Positions 12,466-25,216 of a stretch of DNA of 64,000 nt are shown here, piece by piece. The translations under genes and the position numbers were made by a program. The stretch lies in contig NC_016131.3 in NCBI RefSeq assembly GCF_000005505.3, forward strand, positions 16,761,501 through 16,825,500. The letters are read 5' to 3'. Under the pieces are notes generated by a model that worked only from the letters and a program-made list of their open reading frames with translations, was not told the origin of the DNA and did no database searches. Each line of letters opens with the position of its first letter. Within the stretch, counting starts at the first letter, position 1. Origin of the DNA: Brachypodium distachyon (taxonomy: Eukaryota; Streptophyta; Magnoliopsida; Poales; Poaceae).

Positions 12466-15400
12466 TATATATTCTTTAGAAACCTGATAAAATTTTATGT
12501 TTGACTTAGTACAAAATTAAAACATCTTATAAAAAGGGTTAATTTTGCTGCAGCCGCATCTTTCGATCTGTTGCGGTGGTAAAAATAACAAATATTTTTT
12601 TGAATACACAAGGATTGCATTGACTTATATCAAAAAAAAATTGAGATAGCACACAGATGGTTCAACCGGTCATATATTTGTACTACTCCCTCCATTTCAA
12701 AACACATCTTATATAAATCTGTGCACTTGAATCAAGGCAGCTCACGTTTCTAGTGCCTGACCACTCATATTGGGTTAACAATAAATGAATGTGAGTAATT
12801 ATTGGCCGGCTGTGGATACCAAGAGAAATTAAGGTTTTCCATTGTGGAACAAGTGAAAAAAATTGTGTTATATCGTGGAATGGAGTGAGCAGTACATTCG
12901 CTTTGCAAATACACTGTCCACGATGAAATGTACTGGCGGTTACCACCGGTATCAAACCGTTGCATAGTCCACGGTGAAATGGACAGAGATTTTCCCAGGC
13001 TTTCTATAGAGCTGATGATGGGAGTGGGGGCCATTAATGGGATTGGAATTTGGGAGGGGATGGGAGAGACCAAGGGACAATGGTTTCAGTGTCTTTGGTG
13101 GGGGGGATTTGTTTTCTACGGAACGAAATACTCTTTTTGCAAAGCTGTGGTTGGTGTGACCTGAGACTCTGAGGGTGAGAGCGTACGTGTGTGGGTAGGA
13201 GAGCAGCAGCAGGTTTTGTTTTTGCTCGAGCATGAGACATGAAGACACAGAGGCCATGTTTTAGTTAAGTTCTTTTTTTCTTTAGAACCCATGTTTTTGT
13301 TCAAGCGTGTGAGTGAGTGTGGAGTGGAGTGTGATTTGGACTCTTGACACCAATGGTTATCTTTTGCCTGGCTCACTGGCAGTGAGACGGGAGTGATGGC
13401 GATAGATTTTTCTTTTCTTTCGGGGAACATTCGTGGGCTTGTTGGCCTATTGGATATGGGCTGGAGACGGGCTTATGGGCCTACGGATCTCTCGCTTGTC
13501 GTTGTCCTTTGGTTCGGTCCGGCCGTCCGGTGACCGCTGCTGACGATGGCATACGCTACGTGCACTGCACAGAGATCAAATCAACGGCGGCACGTGGTAG
13601 TTAATCTACCCTTGTACGTACAGTGCTCGCTGTTTGGCGAAAAAAAAATCCGTGCAGAACGGATTGGGCCTGAAAATGTACAAGCAGTTGGAACCCATCA
13701 TCATCATCAATTGCGTGCCCTGTAGCAGAGATAAGGCTGCATCACACTGGAATGACACGCTTGAAGTCTCAATTTATGGCCGGCCGATATCCACATTGAC
13801 GAGGCGCTTCTCAGTTCTCTAAAAAAATAATAAGATCAAATCAATAAATATGTTGAGCATGAAATCTGTTTGCATAACAAAACTAAGCTGCTCTTGTTTG
13901 AGGAAGGAGAGCTAGGGTACTTAATTATTCCGCACATCAATAACTAATGACAGGTTGACAATTCCGACCACGGTACTCGTACGTGATCAGTGTGTCCATA
14001 AGAATTTAGAAACCTAATGCGGCCGGCCAGCGTGCGTACGCAATATTGTGTTGTCAAACGGCATTCAGTGCCCATCGGGTCCTCAAGAGGGGGGCCCGGG
14101 CAGCGCAACGTGCAGATAAACATCAAAACATGCAATCATGCATTCATGAGCTAGAGCTAGCTTAGCTCCATGACTCGGGAGTCTTGGATCGGGCGGCTCT
14201 AGACCGCAAACAAGATCGAGAGTGTTGTACGTGTCGCCTTTCCAGTGAAGAAACAGGGGGCCAATTTAGTCACTGTACGTACGTATGTACCTAATGCATG
14301 CATGGCTGCTGCAATAACTGCGACACGATGGAGCTAGCGTAAGTCCATGCATATATACGATGATATGAGATGAATCTCTCGTCGATCGTACGTGTGGCAA
14401 TTAAGTGGCAACCAATTAATTAACAACCCCAACACCTCACGTGCCCGCCGGCCGGAATGACACACTACTCAAACCATACCGGCCGGAATACATGCATCGT
14501 GGTGCATGGCGATATGATGCTATGGCTAGCTAGCTTTTGATGCTTCAACCCTTCAATGCCGATCGATGACTATCGAGACGTAGAAGCTTAGCCTTGCTGA
14601 GCCTATCCTTGCTTGCTTGAAACTTGCATGCATGGTGGATCGAGGCCGAACTAGGGCCAGCTCCAACTCTAAGCTAGCTCCGCGTCTTAATTTCCCGGCC
14701 CATGCATGCATTCTACAGTACCGTATTACACAGTGCCAACACGTACCCGGCCGGCGTCGTCTGAATCTTTACTCTTTGTATTAGCTAGCGGAGATGCATG
14801 ATATGGAGCGTTCAGCTCCATCAATTCAATCATATCGACCGATCCGTATATCACGTGCATTTACTCCGATGAGTTAATCAACGAACGTATGCATGTACGC
14901 TGCCCGCAATAGTTAAGGCGGTCGACTAGCTACCACCGGGGCCTGTTGGATATATTCACCGGCGTGTGATACGGGCGGCGCGAGTGTACATGCACGTGGT
15001 CGCGTTGCTTCGCCCTGAAAGGAAAGCATCGCTCGTAAGCATGGGACCTTTTTTTCCCTCTCCGTGAAAATGAAACTCTGATGTACGTACGTGCAAGCTA
15101 GAGCAAACTTACCACACTGTCAAAAATTTAAAAGGCTAGAGCGAACGTGCTGCGTCTTAAAGTTTCTCAGCAGGGCCAACTTTTTTACGGGACTACATGC
15201 ATACAGGGCGGCGTGCGCTAGCTAGCTTGATTGACCTGCCATGCACACGGGCCGGGGCCAACTCGTAACGTGAAAAGTTTAAGAAATATATGTCCCAACC
15301 CCTGTCGAAAACGTGAGCCAGAAATGACTCCACATTGACAGCAGCTAGCTCGAAGTCGAAGAAGAATCGAGGAGGGATCAGTGCAAATGCTAAAGAAGGT

Positions 15401-15520
15401 GATTGCTGAGCCTAGCTACAACGCGAGGCATGGGGTGCCAGCGACAAAGAAGATTACGATATGACCGAATAATGGTCCGTTTGACTGATCGCTTTTTGAA
15501 GGCATCTCTGTAATTTGTTG

Positions 15521-15576
15521 CTCACTCCAATCCATAATAAAATAAGTGTCGCTGATTTATTATGGATTGAAGGGAG
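15521..15576. repeat. Short Stowaway-derived palindrome
   Basis: ctcactccaatccataataaa at the left is matched in inverse by ttattatggattgaagggag at the right. The spacer carries aagtgtcgctga, a common Stowaway sub-terminal string. At 56 bp this is a MITE with its centre deleted. Confidence 0.65.
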
Positions 15577-17315
15577 CACGTATATATCAATATGTGTTTA
15601 GTTTTTATACATGATGAACGTAATTGTTTTCTTTTTCTTTGCTTTTAGTCCATTCTGAGCTTGTACCAGACATCAATTTTGGTGTTGGGATTTTGTTAGG
15701 TCAAAGACCATAGATGTTAGTATTGGAAAAACCTTAAGAAATTCGAAGAAGAGTCGACAAGTATGGGTTAGTGCCAAAGGCATTAACGCTCGGCCTATTG
15801 TTATCGGCTCGATTCAATTTCACTCGTAGATTGTCCGGGTTACAGCAGACATGAAGGGGTTTGGAGAATTGAGAGTCGAGGGGGGAAGCATGTTCTTGAT
15901 ACAAAACAATCGACGGGCACAACCGTTGTCAGTTGCACCTTAAGTAAAGCGTCTCACGCGCCCTTGGCCCGGAAGGCACTCCTATGTGAGTTTGGCTTTG
16001 GGTCGAGCCTTGGCCTGCCTGTCGTCAGCACCTCTGCGGGTTCTCCTTCTCTGTTTTTTCTTCTTCTGAAGGTGGCTCATCGTTGTCCTCCTTTGCTTCA
16101 GGTCCTGACATCATGGCCATTTGTCTTGACAACTGGCCTGACCCCAAGCCGGTGAACGAGGGAAACGATGCCACAACTGTTTAAGAATCTCACAGATAGC
16201 CAGGTTTACCACGTCATTGGACCAGCAACGAGGAAGTTGTCGTAGAACCGCAACGCTGGAGCCGGCGATTCAGGATGATGATTGGCTCGAATGAGGTGTC
16301 CTCTCAGCAGCCGCGTCTCTCGGCAATGTACCATGGACAGGCGCCGACAACGGAGGAGCTTGATGCGCAACACAACACATGATAAATGGCGCTGGAAGCA
16401 GGAAGATCGAGCTTGTAAGATACCGGAGGGATTTTTATGCCGGATGTAAGGTTGGATCTTGGTGATGATCCAATCACAGATGTCTGTTGACCTGGTCCTT
16501 CGTACTGATACGCTGGTGACTTAAAAAAAAAGGAGACAGCTGGCGAGGTGAGTGAGACAGAGTGAAGCACTGCTGCCATTTTGACCTCTGGACCAGCGTA
16601 AGCCCAGACCAACCAAGCTCCATCCTCCAACAGAGTTCTTCACTTCTTCCTCTCTTCCCGAGCCAGCAGCAGCTAGCTTCCCCATCCCGGCCCCCTCCCC
16701 TCAATTGAGTCAATTCCCCCAGAGGTACGGTGCTCTCCGCTGCATCACGCACGATCCCCCTCTTCAATTCCCCCCCTTCTCTCTCGTACGGGTTTCCGGC
16801 TCGCTGTCGCGCGCTCCTCTCTTGTCTAGTCCGCGGGGTGGATACCCAGGGGGGCCAGATGGTCACTGGATCGTCAGTGGTCGACCCCCGACACAACTGC
16901 GCCGGGCGCGCGGCGATAGAAACGACTGAGGTCGATCGATCGCCTCGGAGAAGATTCGGTGGCGATTAATCTTGCGCGCTGTTTGATTTCTTCTCGCCTG
17001 ATTCAGGGTTTGTTTTATCTTTGCGTTCTTCAATGATGTCACCGGTCGAGTAATTAAGCTTGGGTCTAATTAAGTTTTGAGCCTCTGGGGCTGATCGATG
17101 AACCGTTTGAGGTTTGCTCCGATCATGATTCATGAACCGGCGCTTAGTTTTATTGCAGCATCCTCCACCATCTGTCCAAAGATTCGTATTGGACTGTCGA
17201 TTGCGGTACTGAAGATGCTCGTCCTACTTGTAATCATCCCAGCTCGTTTGTTCAGCCTCAACTCCGAGCAGAATTATCATATCTTTTCTTTTTCTTTTTT
17301 GAGAAAAATTAACAT

Positions 17316-17428
17316 ACCCACTCGGATCCATATTAATTGTCGGAATATTATATGTATCTAGACGTTTTTTAGTCATACATACATCCATATCTGGACAAAT
17401 TGAGACAATTCGTACGGATCGGAGGGAG
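17316..17428. mobile_element. Stowaway-like MITE
   Basis: Imperfect inverted ends: ctcggatccatattaattgtc on the left against ctccgatccgtacgaattgtc (reverse complement) on the right. Flanked by TA on both sides. About 113 bp, non-coding, upstream of the GLO4-type gene. Confidence 0.7.
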
Positions 17429-18489
17429 TATCCTTTCTCGTTCTGGGTGTACGTGCTTGTGGCTCCTTGGTGCTGAACAAGTGAAGCTGTTCATCCTCCT
17501 TGGTCATGTCACATCATGGAGCCCTCCCTTCATTGGAAGCAGAATATAGGCCTAGATCGGGTGTGCAGCAGGCCTAAGACTTCATTGTGAGTAGATATTG
17601 ATTCTGGAGACATTTGAATTCGCCTTTTCATCCTTTACTTCCCACACAGTCGTCCACTAACTGAAGAGTAGAAATTCACTGTTTGGCACTTCAATTTGCA
17701 CCGATCCTCAGTGCTGGGAATATTTGATACGCATCTTCAGAGTAAAACCTCTCCATTTGTAGTGTACAAAACCTACTGTTGGAGTGCTTTCAGATGTGCA
17801 CGGTTCAAATTTTAGCTGCCTTTCACTTAAGAGTGTGAGACCTGTTGTGATTAGATTGTCTTCTTTAGGGAAGTTGTGCTTAGATTGTCAGTAAGCTTTT
17901 GCACCTAATTGTATTCAGATGAAGTTTAACACTCCAATTGTTTGTCTAACGGCACTTCACTCCATAAATTGTACTATTTCCAAAATTATTCAGGTATTTC
18001 AGTTTGGAAAGTGCTATTAGTACAGCTACTTATTTTATCATCACTCGTATTTCAAACTCCAATACACTAGATTGTCTTCTAGTTTCTTGTCAGTTTTATC
18101 ATCACTCGTATAGCAAGATTGTAAATTTCTTGTCAGTTTTACTGTAAACTGCAATCAGAACCTTTTGGGTTGGACCAGTTAACAGGAACTGAAACAAAAA
18201 AAATGCTACTAGAACTAATTGGCTAAAAAAATCAGGGAACGTGAACTGATAAATTGTCTACTGGTAAAAAAGGGAAATGCCAGATCTAAAAGGCGGTAAC
18301 TAGTGTTGTTTTTAATTCTTTTTGAAGAATACAGAGGGATTTCTTGCGAGGAAGTATAGAAAGATTTCGATTTAAAACTCTGGCGTACTTTTACTGAAAA
18401 ACAAGCGTTAAAAATCTGAGCAGAAGTATGGTTCAAAACACAGATATATGCAACAGCTGAATGGTCTCTAAACCTAACGTGTAGGAGAA

Positions 18490-21222
18490 ATGGAGAATAA
18501 TCTACCAGTCAATATCCGTGAGTACCAAGAACTGGCCAAGAAAGCACTGCCAAAGATGCACTTTGATTATATCAATGGGGGAGCGGAGGATGAGCACACG
18601 CTGAGGGAGAATATTGCAGCATATGGAAGAATTGTGTACTGTCATATACTGCATTTGTAAGTAAAGTCTTCATTAATCTGAATAATTTGAATTTGAAGTT
18701 TTTCTCGGTGTGTATTATGCAGGTTACGACCTCGATTTCTTGTAGATGTCAGCAACATAGACATGTCAACAAACTTATTGGGATATGACATGCCCTCACC
18801 CATAATGGTCGCGCCAACAGGGGCACACAAATTAGCAAATCCAGAAGGTCCCACAACTCAAAACATTTTTAAGTCTAAAATGCTATCATATGGCATCCAA
18901 TTGAGCACGGTACTGTCTCTGCATCTTTTGTTTCAATTCTTATTTCAGGGGAAGTGGCTACAGCAAGAGCAGCCGCATCATGTAACAGCGTAATGGTTGG
19001 TGAAAACTGATAATCAAGGATCATTTAGTCATCTTTTATTTCCTCCATGATTACTTTACATATTCACATTTATTAAGCACAGGTGCTCTCCTTCTCATCC
19101 AGTTGCAAAATCGAGGAGGTTGCCTCCAGTTGTAATGCGATTCGCTTTTATCAGTTATATGTATGACATCTAGACTTCAAGCTCCAAACAAATTACATTT
19201 TACAGATAATGTGATCTCTGAGTTTTCATAAGCACTGCAGGTGTTCAAGAACAGAGATATTTCAGAAACATTGATACGGCGGGCCGAGAGTTATGGATTC
19301 AAGGCGATTGTTTTGACAGTTGACACCCCTGTGCTCGGTCGGCGTGAAGCTGATATTAGAAATAAGTAAACTGCTGATTTCGAACTTCTTCTGCAAATTT
19401 ATCAATTATTGTGCTATTTCCTTTTCCATATACTTGTTGACTTTTTGGCATAAATGTGAAGGCTGGACATTACGGTGCACATTCTATTTGAAAATAAAAT
19501 TATATATTTTCTCTGTAGTTCAGAAAAAAAAATCAGGAAAATGAAGAAAAAATACAGAATTTTCATTAAAAATGTAGAAACTAGAAAAAACAGGAAACAG
19601 TCGATAAAACAGAACATTAGAAACTATTCAGGAAAAATAGGAACCGGAGAATTTAGGAAATGGATTAAGTGAATTTAGAAAAATACAGGAATATCCCAGA
19701 AATTTTAATAGAACTGTGGGATTTCAGAAAAATGGATTAAATGACATATATCTCATGCTGGAAATTTCTAGATCTAAAAGAAATTGACATAGCATCCTAA
19801 AAAATTACCATGGTGCAGAATTTGTCCGATTACTGATCTAATTATTCATGCAGGATGATTGTCCCATGGAATGAAAACCTCGAAGGTTTATTGTCATTTG
19901 ATGATCTTGATACAGTAAGTCGATGTCCGTTTGGGGCAATACCTTATCTGGAGTATATTTGTTTGAAGATAATTGTTAAAAGTAACTGTTCGTGGTAGGC
20001 AAATATGAACAAAATATTGATCATACTTTATGTATTAATCTAATTTTCTTTCTGCAACCCAATCACAAGCTCTACTTTCCTCATTTGCAGACAGACGGAT
20101 CTAAGCTCGAGAAATATTCACGCGAGACGCTGGACCCGTCTTTATCATGGAAGGTACAAACACAGCACAATTGGTCCCCATATGCGAATTAAAGTTCCAG
20201 ATCCTACAGCATGTGCTCCCAACCCAATCCAGTACTTCTAAGTATATTCAACAGTAGTTTCAAGCACATGCCTGCACTTCTGCATCAGCCATGAGGACGC
20301 ACACTAGATACATTCATTCAAGGCCCTCTGGCAAGAACAGAGTTTGCTTGCCGAAATAAACACATAGACCTACCCTGTATATATAGGCAGACACCAACCT
20401 TGAATTGCTCCAGTACTTTGAAGAGTCCTCGTTGCCGCACTGATCTGAAAGCGATTAGGCATGACCCATGAGCCAAATATAGCAGCAAGTCTTGGGAGTT
20501 GGAACATGAATTCTTACGTCCTGGGTACACTTATCTTGCCCTTGTGCAGGACGTGGAGTGGTTGAAATCCATATCCAGCCTCCCAATTCTACTGAAGGGC
20601 ATCGTCACCGGCGAGGACGGTACGTCAGTAACCACGGTCTTCACCGTAGTAGTAATTCATTCAATAAGGAACATTGTGTTGGTGTTGACACCATTGTAAC
20701 TATCATCATTAATCTTTTTACCCTTGTGTGTGATGCTGAACGACGTGGGTTAACAAAAAATGAACAGCGAGGAGAGCGGTTGAGGCCGGTGTGGCGGGGG
20801 TGATCGTGTCCAACCACGGCGCTCGGCAGCTCGACTACGCGCCGGCCACCATTTCCGCCCTCGAAGAGGTATATGTGATAACCTGACGGTGTCCAGTTTG
20901 TTCCATTCTATGCCACATTCTCAATTGTGTGATGCAGGTGGTGAAGGCGGTTGCGGGGGCGGTGCCGGTGCTGGTGGACGGCGGGGTGCGGCGAGGCACC
21001 GACGTACTCAAGGCGCTGGCGCTGGGCGCGCGGGCAGTGATGGTGGGGAGGCCAGTGCTGTACGGGCTGGCGGCGAGGGGCGAGGCCGGGGCCAGGCACG
21101 TGCTCGAGATGCTGAACTGGGAGCTGGAGGTGGCCATGGCGCTCTGCGGCTGCCGGAGCATCGCCGGGATCACCCGGGACCGTGTCCAGACCGAGGGCGA
21201 CCGGATCAGGTCCCTGCTGTGA
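18490..21222 (+). CDS. GLO4: (S)-2-hydroxy-acid oxidase, GLO4 type (10 exons)
   Basis: FMN-dependent oxidase that turns 2-hydroxy acids (glycolate or longer) into 2-oxo acids plus hydrogen peroxide. Exons: 18490-18635, 18723-18847, 18949-18995, 19083-19160, 19241-19365, 19854-19914, 20091-20153, 20550-20619, 20768-20868 and 20938-21222. All introns are GT-AG and the protein is 366 residues, normal for the family. Visible family features are [13 protein letters not shown] (active-site Tyr about residue 27), [31 protein letters not shown], the Lys-containing [18 protein letters not shown], catalytic His/Arg in [11 protein letters not shown], and FMN-phosphate motifs [12 protein letters not shown] and [10 protein letters not shown]. 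The C-terminus is DRIRSLL rather than the peroxisomal SRL/ARL-type tripeptide of photorespiratory glycolate oxidases. From memory, rice GLO4 has this same ending. The last exon is far richer in GC than the first, as often in grasses. Confidence 0.92.
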
Positions 21223-21658
21223 CCAACCGACCGTGAGGCGAGCGCGACCCAGGCGTACGCCGTGCAGTGCAGGAGCTACCTATTGCATTGTCGACATGTA
21301 TAAATTGAGAGTGACGTTCATAGGAGAAACGAGATCTAGCGCCAGTAGTGGCTAATAAGGATCTTGTAAAAAGGGAAAGGCGGATTGTGCCTGTGCCGTG
21401 GCGTCAGGAAAGGACTTGATACAACACATGTTCGGCTTCTCGCCCGGCTTTGGTTTTTTCTAATGTTCCTAAGATGTTTCATCTTTCGATAGATTTGAAC
21501 CGAAGTATTTACATCTTTTTTTCATTGTACTCCGTAATATATATACCCCTTTATTATGTTCAACTTTCATCTTAATTGTCAGTTCTGTAGTGAAAACAGT
21601 TCAAACCAATGTGATACTAATAATGAAACATGAGGGAATTGTTGTCTAGGGACATATG

Positions 21659-22407
21659 TAGGGCGTGTTCGGGACGGTCTGGCTTCCCAAAACTCCTTCG
21701 ATCCCGCTTCCCGCAGCTACTCCTGCGTCCCGATGGGAGCACCGGACGTTCGGCTGGGCCAAAAGCCCATTTTTGTCGGGCTGGCCGGCCCTTCCCGGCT
21801 TGTTTCGGTACTGGCTCGAGGTAGGTGGCCGATCTCATACGGGACAACGAGCTCGGGAAATGTGCTCGTCGGAGAACGGGCCGACGGGGGAAAGGAGTCC
21901 GCCGAAGAACGTGGGAGAAGGAAGGGGAGGCTGCCGGACAGCCAGGTCGCGCTTCGGTCTAGATGTGGCGGTGGAGGCCGCCGGACGAGGTCGAGATAGG
22001 GGGCGGATATCTCGTCGGAGCGGCCGCCTGCGTCAGAAAACGGAGGAGGAGAAGGACACCGGAGAAATTGGGAGGAGGAGGAGGAGGAAGAGAAGGCCCG
22101 GCTGGCTAGGGCTGAAGGATCGGGAGGAGGAGGAAGAGGAGGCCCGGCAGCAGAAGGATCTAGAGGAGGGATGAAGGGGTCGGGATAAAATAAATCGGGA
22201 GGAGAACGGACCATTTTTTTCATTTGCGCGTGACAACTTGTCTATAATTTCGCACTGCTTCACGTTTTGCAAATTCTAGAATCTTTAGAAGAGGTGCTCC
22301 GAGTTTTACACAGAAAATTGAGTTGCTTCTCAGAGTTTTGTGTTCGGCACTGCTCTAGCGTGGATTTGTGGGAAGCTAGAAAGCTACGTAAGTTCCGAAC
22401 ACACCCA
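21659..22407. mobile_element. Candidate non-autonomous DNA transposon with GC-rich core
   Basis: The left end gggcgtgttcgggac matches in inverse the right end gttccgaacacaccc, with about 720 bp between. The interior is very GC- and purine-rich (ggaggagg tracts) and flips to AT-rich at both edges. Ends of the gggcgtgtt type are common on hAT-like non-autonomous elements of grasses. I could not define a clean target duplication. Open frames of up to 169 codons inside are compositional. Confidence 0.5.
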
Positions 22408-23031
22408 TAGATTTTTTTTATTTTTTTAAGAGATTAGTAAAAGATGCCCCAGTAGGAATGACATGGGCCGGACACGAACTCAACAATCACCACCGGGCCA
22501 GAATAAACACAAACCAAAAAGGCCACACAAAGTTCAGGCTACAGCTAAGGGCAAAGCTAGGATCAAAGGCCAGGCCCAACATGATCTACATTAAGGATGC
22601 CGCTGGAAAGTGAATTGTTTTAGATACAGCTTGGGTTTTTTCCTGTGATCGAGTACTATGAAAGGCCACACAAAGTTCAGACACTTTTAAGAACAGATAC
22701 ATCCATATTTGGATAAATTTGAGTCAAGAATTTAGAATCAGAAGCAAAATAGCAAACAAATAAACTACCAATTTGTGCTAGACATACATCTCACTGGCAA
22801 GTTCACTTAAAATAAAACTATCCGTCCGAGGTAACATAAGGTAGGGGGCAACTCATAGTCAACAAGACAAAAATCGATTTGCGTCTCTAACACAATTCTT
22901 ACTATAAAAATTAAATCTACGTAAACATGTCTACCAACCGGTTTTAAACGGCAAATAACTCATAATCCATGTGCTTTACTCTTCTGGCAAATAACTCAGT
23001 CATCCACCCATGATCCATGCTCTTTACTCTT
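22408..23031. other. Intergenic and 3' UTR side of the RPSA gene
   Basis: Contains a partial Stowaway-like terminus at about 22,686-22,745 (gatacatccatatttggata and following) without a matching left end. The segment just below 23,032 should be the 3' UTR of the minus-strand ribosomal protein gene. Confidence 0.4.
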
Positions 23032-25070
23032 CTACTCCCAGTTCGGGGTAGCTGCAGCAGGTGCAGGCGCATTGCCTTGTTCCCAACCAGTGGCGGCAGG
23101 TGGAGGGGCAGCAACTGCATCCCATCCAGCATCAGCAGCAGGAGCTGCAATTCAGAATACCGATTTGTTCAGGTTGGAATCAAACAACATTCAAGCTGAC
23201 ATCTACATCTAAATCACCAGATGCAGAAGGGAAATAGAACTATGAAATAGGAGTTATTATTTCCTGGGTAAAGGTATAACATAACAGTTGGCTCATATAT
23301 TGGACTATGGGTATAGACGAAATATTGAGATCAAGCTTCTAATTAACTGCCAGCAGGTAGCCTGACTTAAAATGTGGGCCGAACCTTAAGCTACCACCAA
23401 AAAGCATGCTAGGAGCTTAGCTAGCTGCGCGCGCAAGCTTAAACCCAGCCTTAAAGCCTTGCTAGGCCAGCCACAAGGTAGTACACGACATTGACACTTG
23501 AGAAAAAAGCCTCAAAGATAAACTTCATGCATGACTAAAGGTTGATTTTTCTTTGGTTAGTAAACTACTAGTACAAAATGAAAGAAATCAAACCTGCAGC
23601 ACCAGTCCAGTCAGCACCAGCTTCGGCCACAGCGGCTGCAGGTGGAGCTGCAGCTCCTGGCCATTCACCACCCCAGGTATCAGCCGTGGGGGCAGCATAT
23701 TCTGCAACTGCACCATAGTCCGGAGCTACCAGAGCCTCTTCCTCCTCAAGCTCCTTTGCTTCCTCTGGGTCCCTGTAGAAGAACAGATCAACCTACAAAA
23801 GAGGAACAGCAGGCAGTAGTAATTAGAAAAATAAAATATTGTATTAGTAGCATAATAAAAATAATGTTTTGCAGAATACTGCTTTGGATCATGGAAGCTA
23901 ACCATGATATCCCACTTGTGCCCTGGGAGAATTGTACCACGCATCTGCAGAACCATCCTAGCAAGCAGCCAAAATAGGCAACCAATGCTCTGCTTTCCCT
24001 TGTTGTTGGCAGGAATGCCAATATCAACATAACGCATTGGAGAGTCAGTATCACAGAAGGCAATGGTGGGAATGTTTCCAAGTGCGGCCTCCTTAATGGG
24101 CTGTACACAGTTGAACAAAACAATCAACAAAGGTCCTCATTTGAGTAAATGAACAAGAACTCATAAACAAATAAAAACTTATACCTGATGATCAGTCCTG
24201 GGATCAGTCAAGATAAGCAGGCGTGGCTCACTGAATGATGTTTGCATCTGGTTTGTGAATGTACCAGGTGTGTGCCTACCAGCAATGGCATTAGCACCAG
24301 TGTACTGCGCAAACTTGAGGACAGCCCTCTGGCCATAGGGCCTAGCAGACTGCACAATGATGTCCTGAGGGTTCTCAATCGCAACAATGACCCTCGCAGC
24401 CATCACAAGCTTCTCCCAGGTCTTACCAAGGTTGATAATGTAAATACCTGAAAAATACGGCAGAAAGACAGCCTTGCTCAGTTGCATTTTACCATTGTTA
24501 ATGGACAGAATAAATTGTGAAATTGACAGCAAAGCAGTTAGCAATAGACTAAGGCAATCTCATGAATTCCCACATGTGCAATGCTTCACAGGATCATATT
24601 CGTTGTTCACAAGTTGCCATCAGAACTCACAGTTGCAGGATCAAATTCTATTGAGGTACATTAAGATGTTCTGGTTAGCACATCGGATTAAACTACTAAA
24701 GCCTACTAAAGGAGCAATTTTGCACGGCCTGTTCATATGACCAAAATTGACAAGTAAACACTACGCTGCAGCACAGCAGGCATTTGGACATCACAAGATC
24801 CGCAGGGAGTTCATTCAATTTAAAAACAACATTTCTGCGGCTAGTAAGACCAGTAACGCGGCCGGATCTACGATTTCCAACACGAGGAACAATAAGTTCA
24901 TCATACTATGAGAGGATTCGTTCGGTACCGTCAGTGCGGCGCTTGAAGACGTAGCGCTCCATCTGGAAATCGCAGTTCTTGGTGCCGAGGTGGACGTCCG
25001 CAGCGAGCATCATCTGGATGTCCTGCTGTTGCTGGGTCAGCGCCGGGGCGCCTCCTTCCGAGGCCGCCAT
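23032..25070 (-). CDS. RPSA: 40S ribosomal protein SA (p40/laminin-receptor family)
   Basis: Small-subunit ribosomal protein of the uS2 family, needed for late 18S processing and 40S assembly. Coding exons, read leftwards: 25070-24929, 24447-24185, 24100-23903, 23792-23594 and 23144-23032, all GT-AG, giving 304 residues. Diagnostic segments are [20 protein letters not shown] at the N-terminus, then [79 protein letters not shown] and [20 protein letters not shown]. The acidic C-terminal tail carries repeated Trp-containing motifs (WGGEW, DWTG, GWDA, GWEQ, NWE), normal for plant SA proteins. The start codon sits 9 bp downstream of a telo-box-like site, fitting a ribosomal protein promoter. No sign of decay. 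Confidence 0.95.
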
Positions 25071-25078
25071 GATTGAAG

Positions 25079-25089
25079 GTTAGGGTTTC
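25079..25089 (-). promoter_or_regulatory. Telo-box in RPSA 5' leader
   Basis: The minus strand reads CGAAACCCTAACC across about 25078-25090, directly upstream of the RPSA start codon. AAACCCTA telo-boxes near the transcription start are a known feature of plant ribosomal protein genes. Confidence 0.6.
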
Positions 25090-25207
25090 GCGCCGGGCGC
25101 GAGAGAGCGGAGGAGGTAGTGAGGGCACGGGAGGTGGCGGCGCGAGGGGTGGCGGCGGGGAGAGGAGGCTAGACTACTTATATCGTCTGGGAGACTGGGA
25201 CTGGGAT

Positions 25208-25216
25208 AAAACCCTA
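25208..25216 (+). promoter_or_regulatory. Second telo-box upstream of RPSA
   Basis: AAACCCTAG on the plus strand, about 140 bp upstream of the RPSA start. A TATA-like GATATAAGTAG on the minus strand (about 25175-25186) lies between the two telo-boxes and is a fair core promoter candidate. Confidence 0.45.

Larger units (their letters stand above)
12466..18489. other. Long intergenic region between KAS II and GLO4-type genes
   Basis: Six kilobases with no supportable coding gene. It contains a half Stowaway terminus near 12,684, a region rich in gctagct and catgcatg palindromes (about 13,900-15,250), a 56-bp Stowaway remnant at 15,521, and a fuller MITE at 17,316. A pyrimidine-rich then GC-rich stretch at about 16,640-16,980 looks like a promoter or 5' leader. 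It could belong to the downstream oxidase gene through an untranslated exon, but I cannot fix the splice sites. Confidence 0.4.

Noticed and set aside
16304..16969. Possible small gene around 16,474-16,896 (minus)
   Set aside because: No family resemblance and no splice or promoter support. More likely a 5' leader or promoter region of the downstream oxidase gene.
21665..22223. Frames of about 169 codons on both strands near 22,000
   Set aside because: They lie inside a transposon-like, purine-biased GC-rich segment, and the composition explains the lack of stops.
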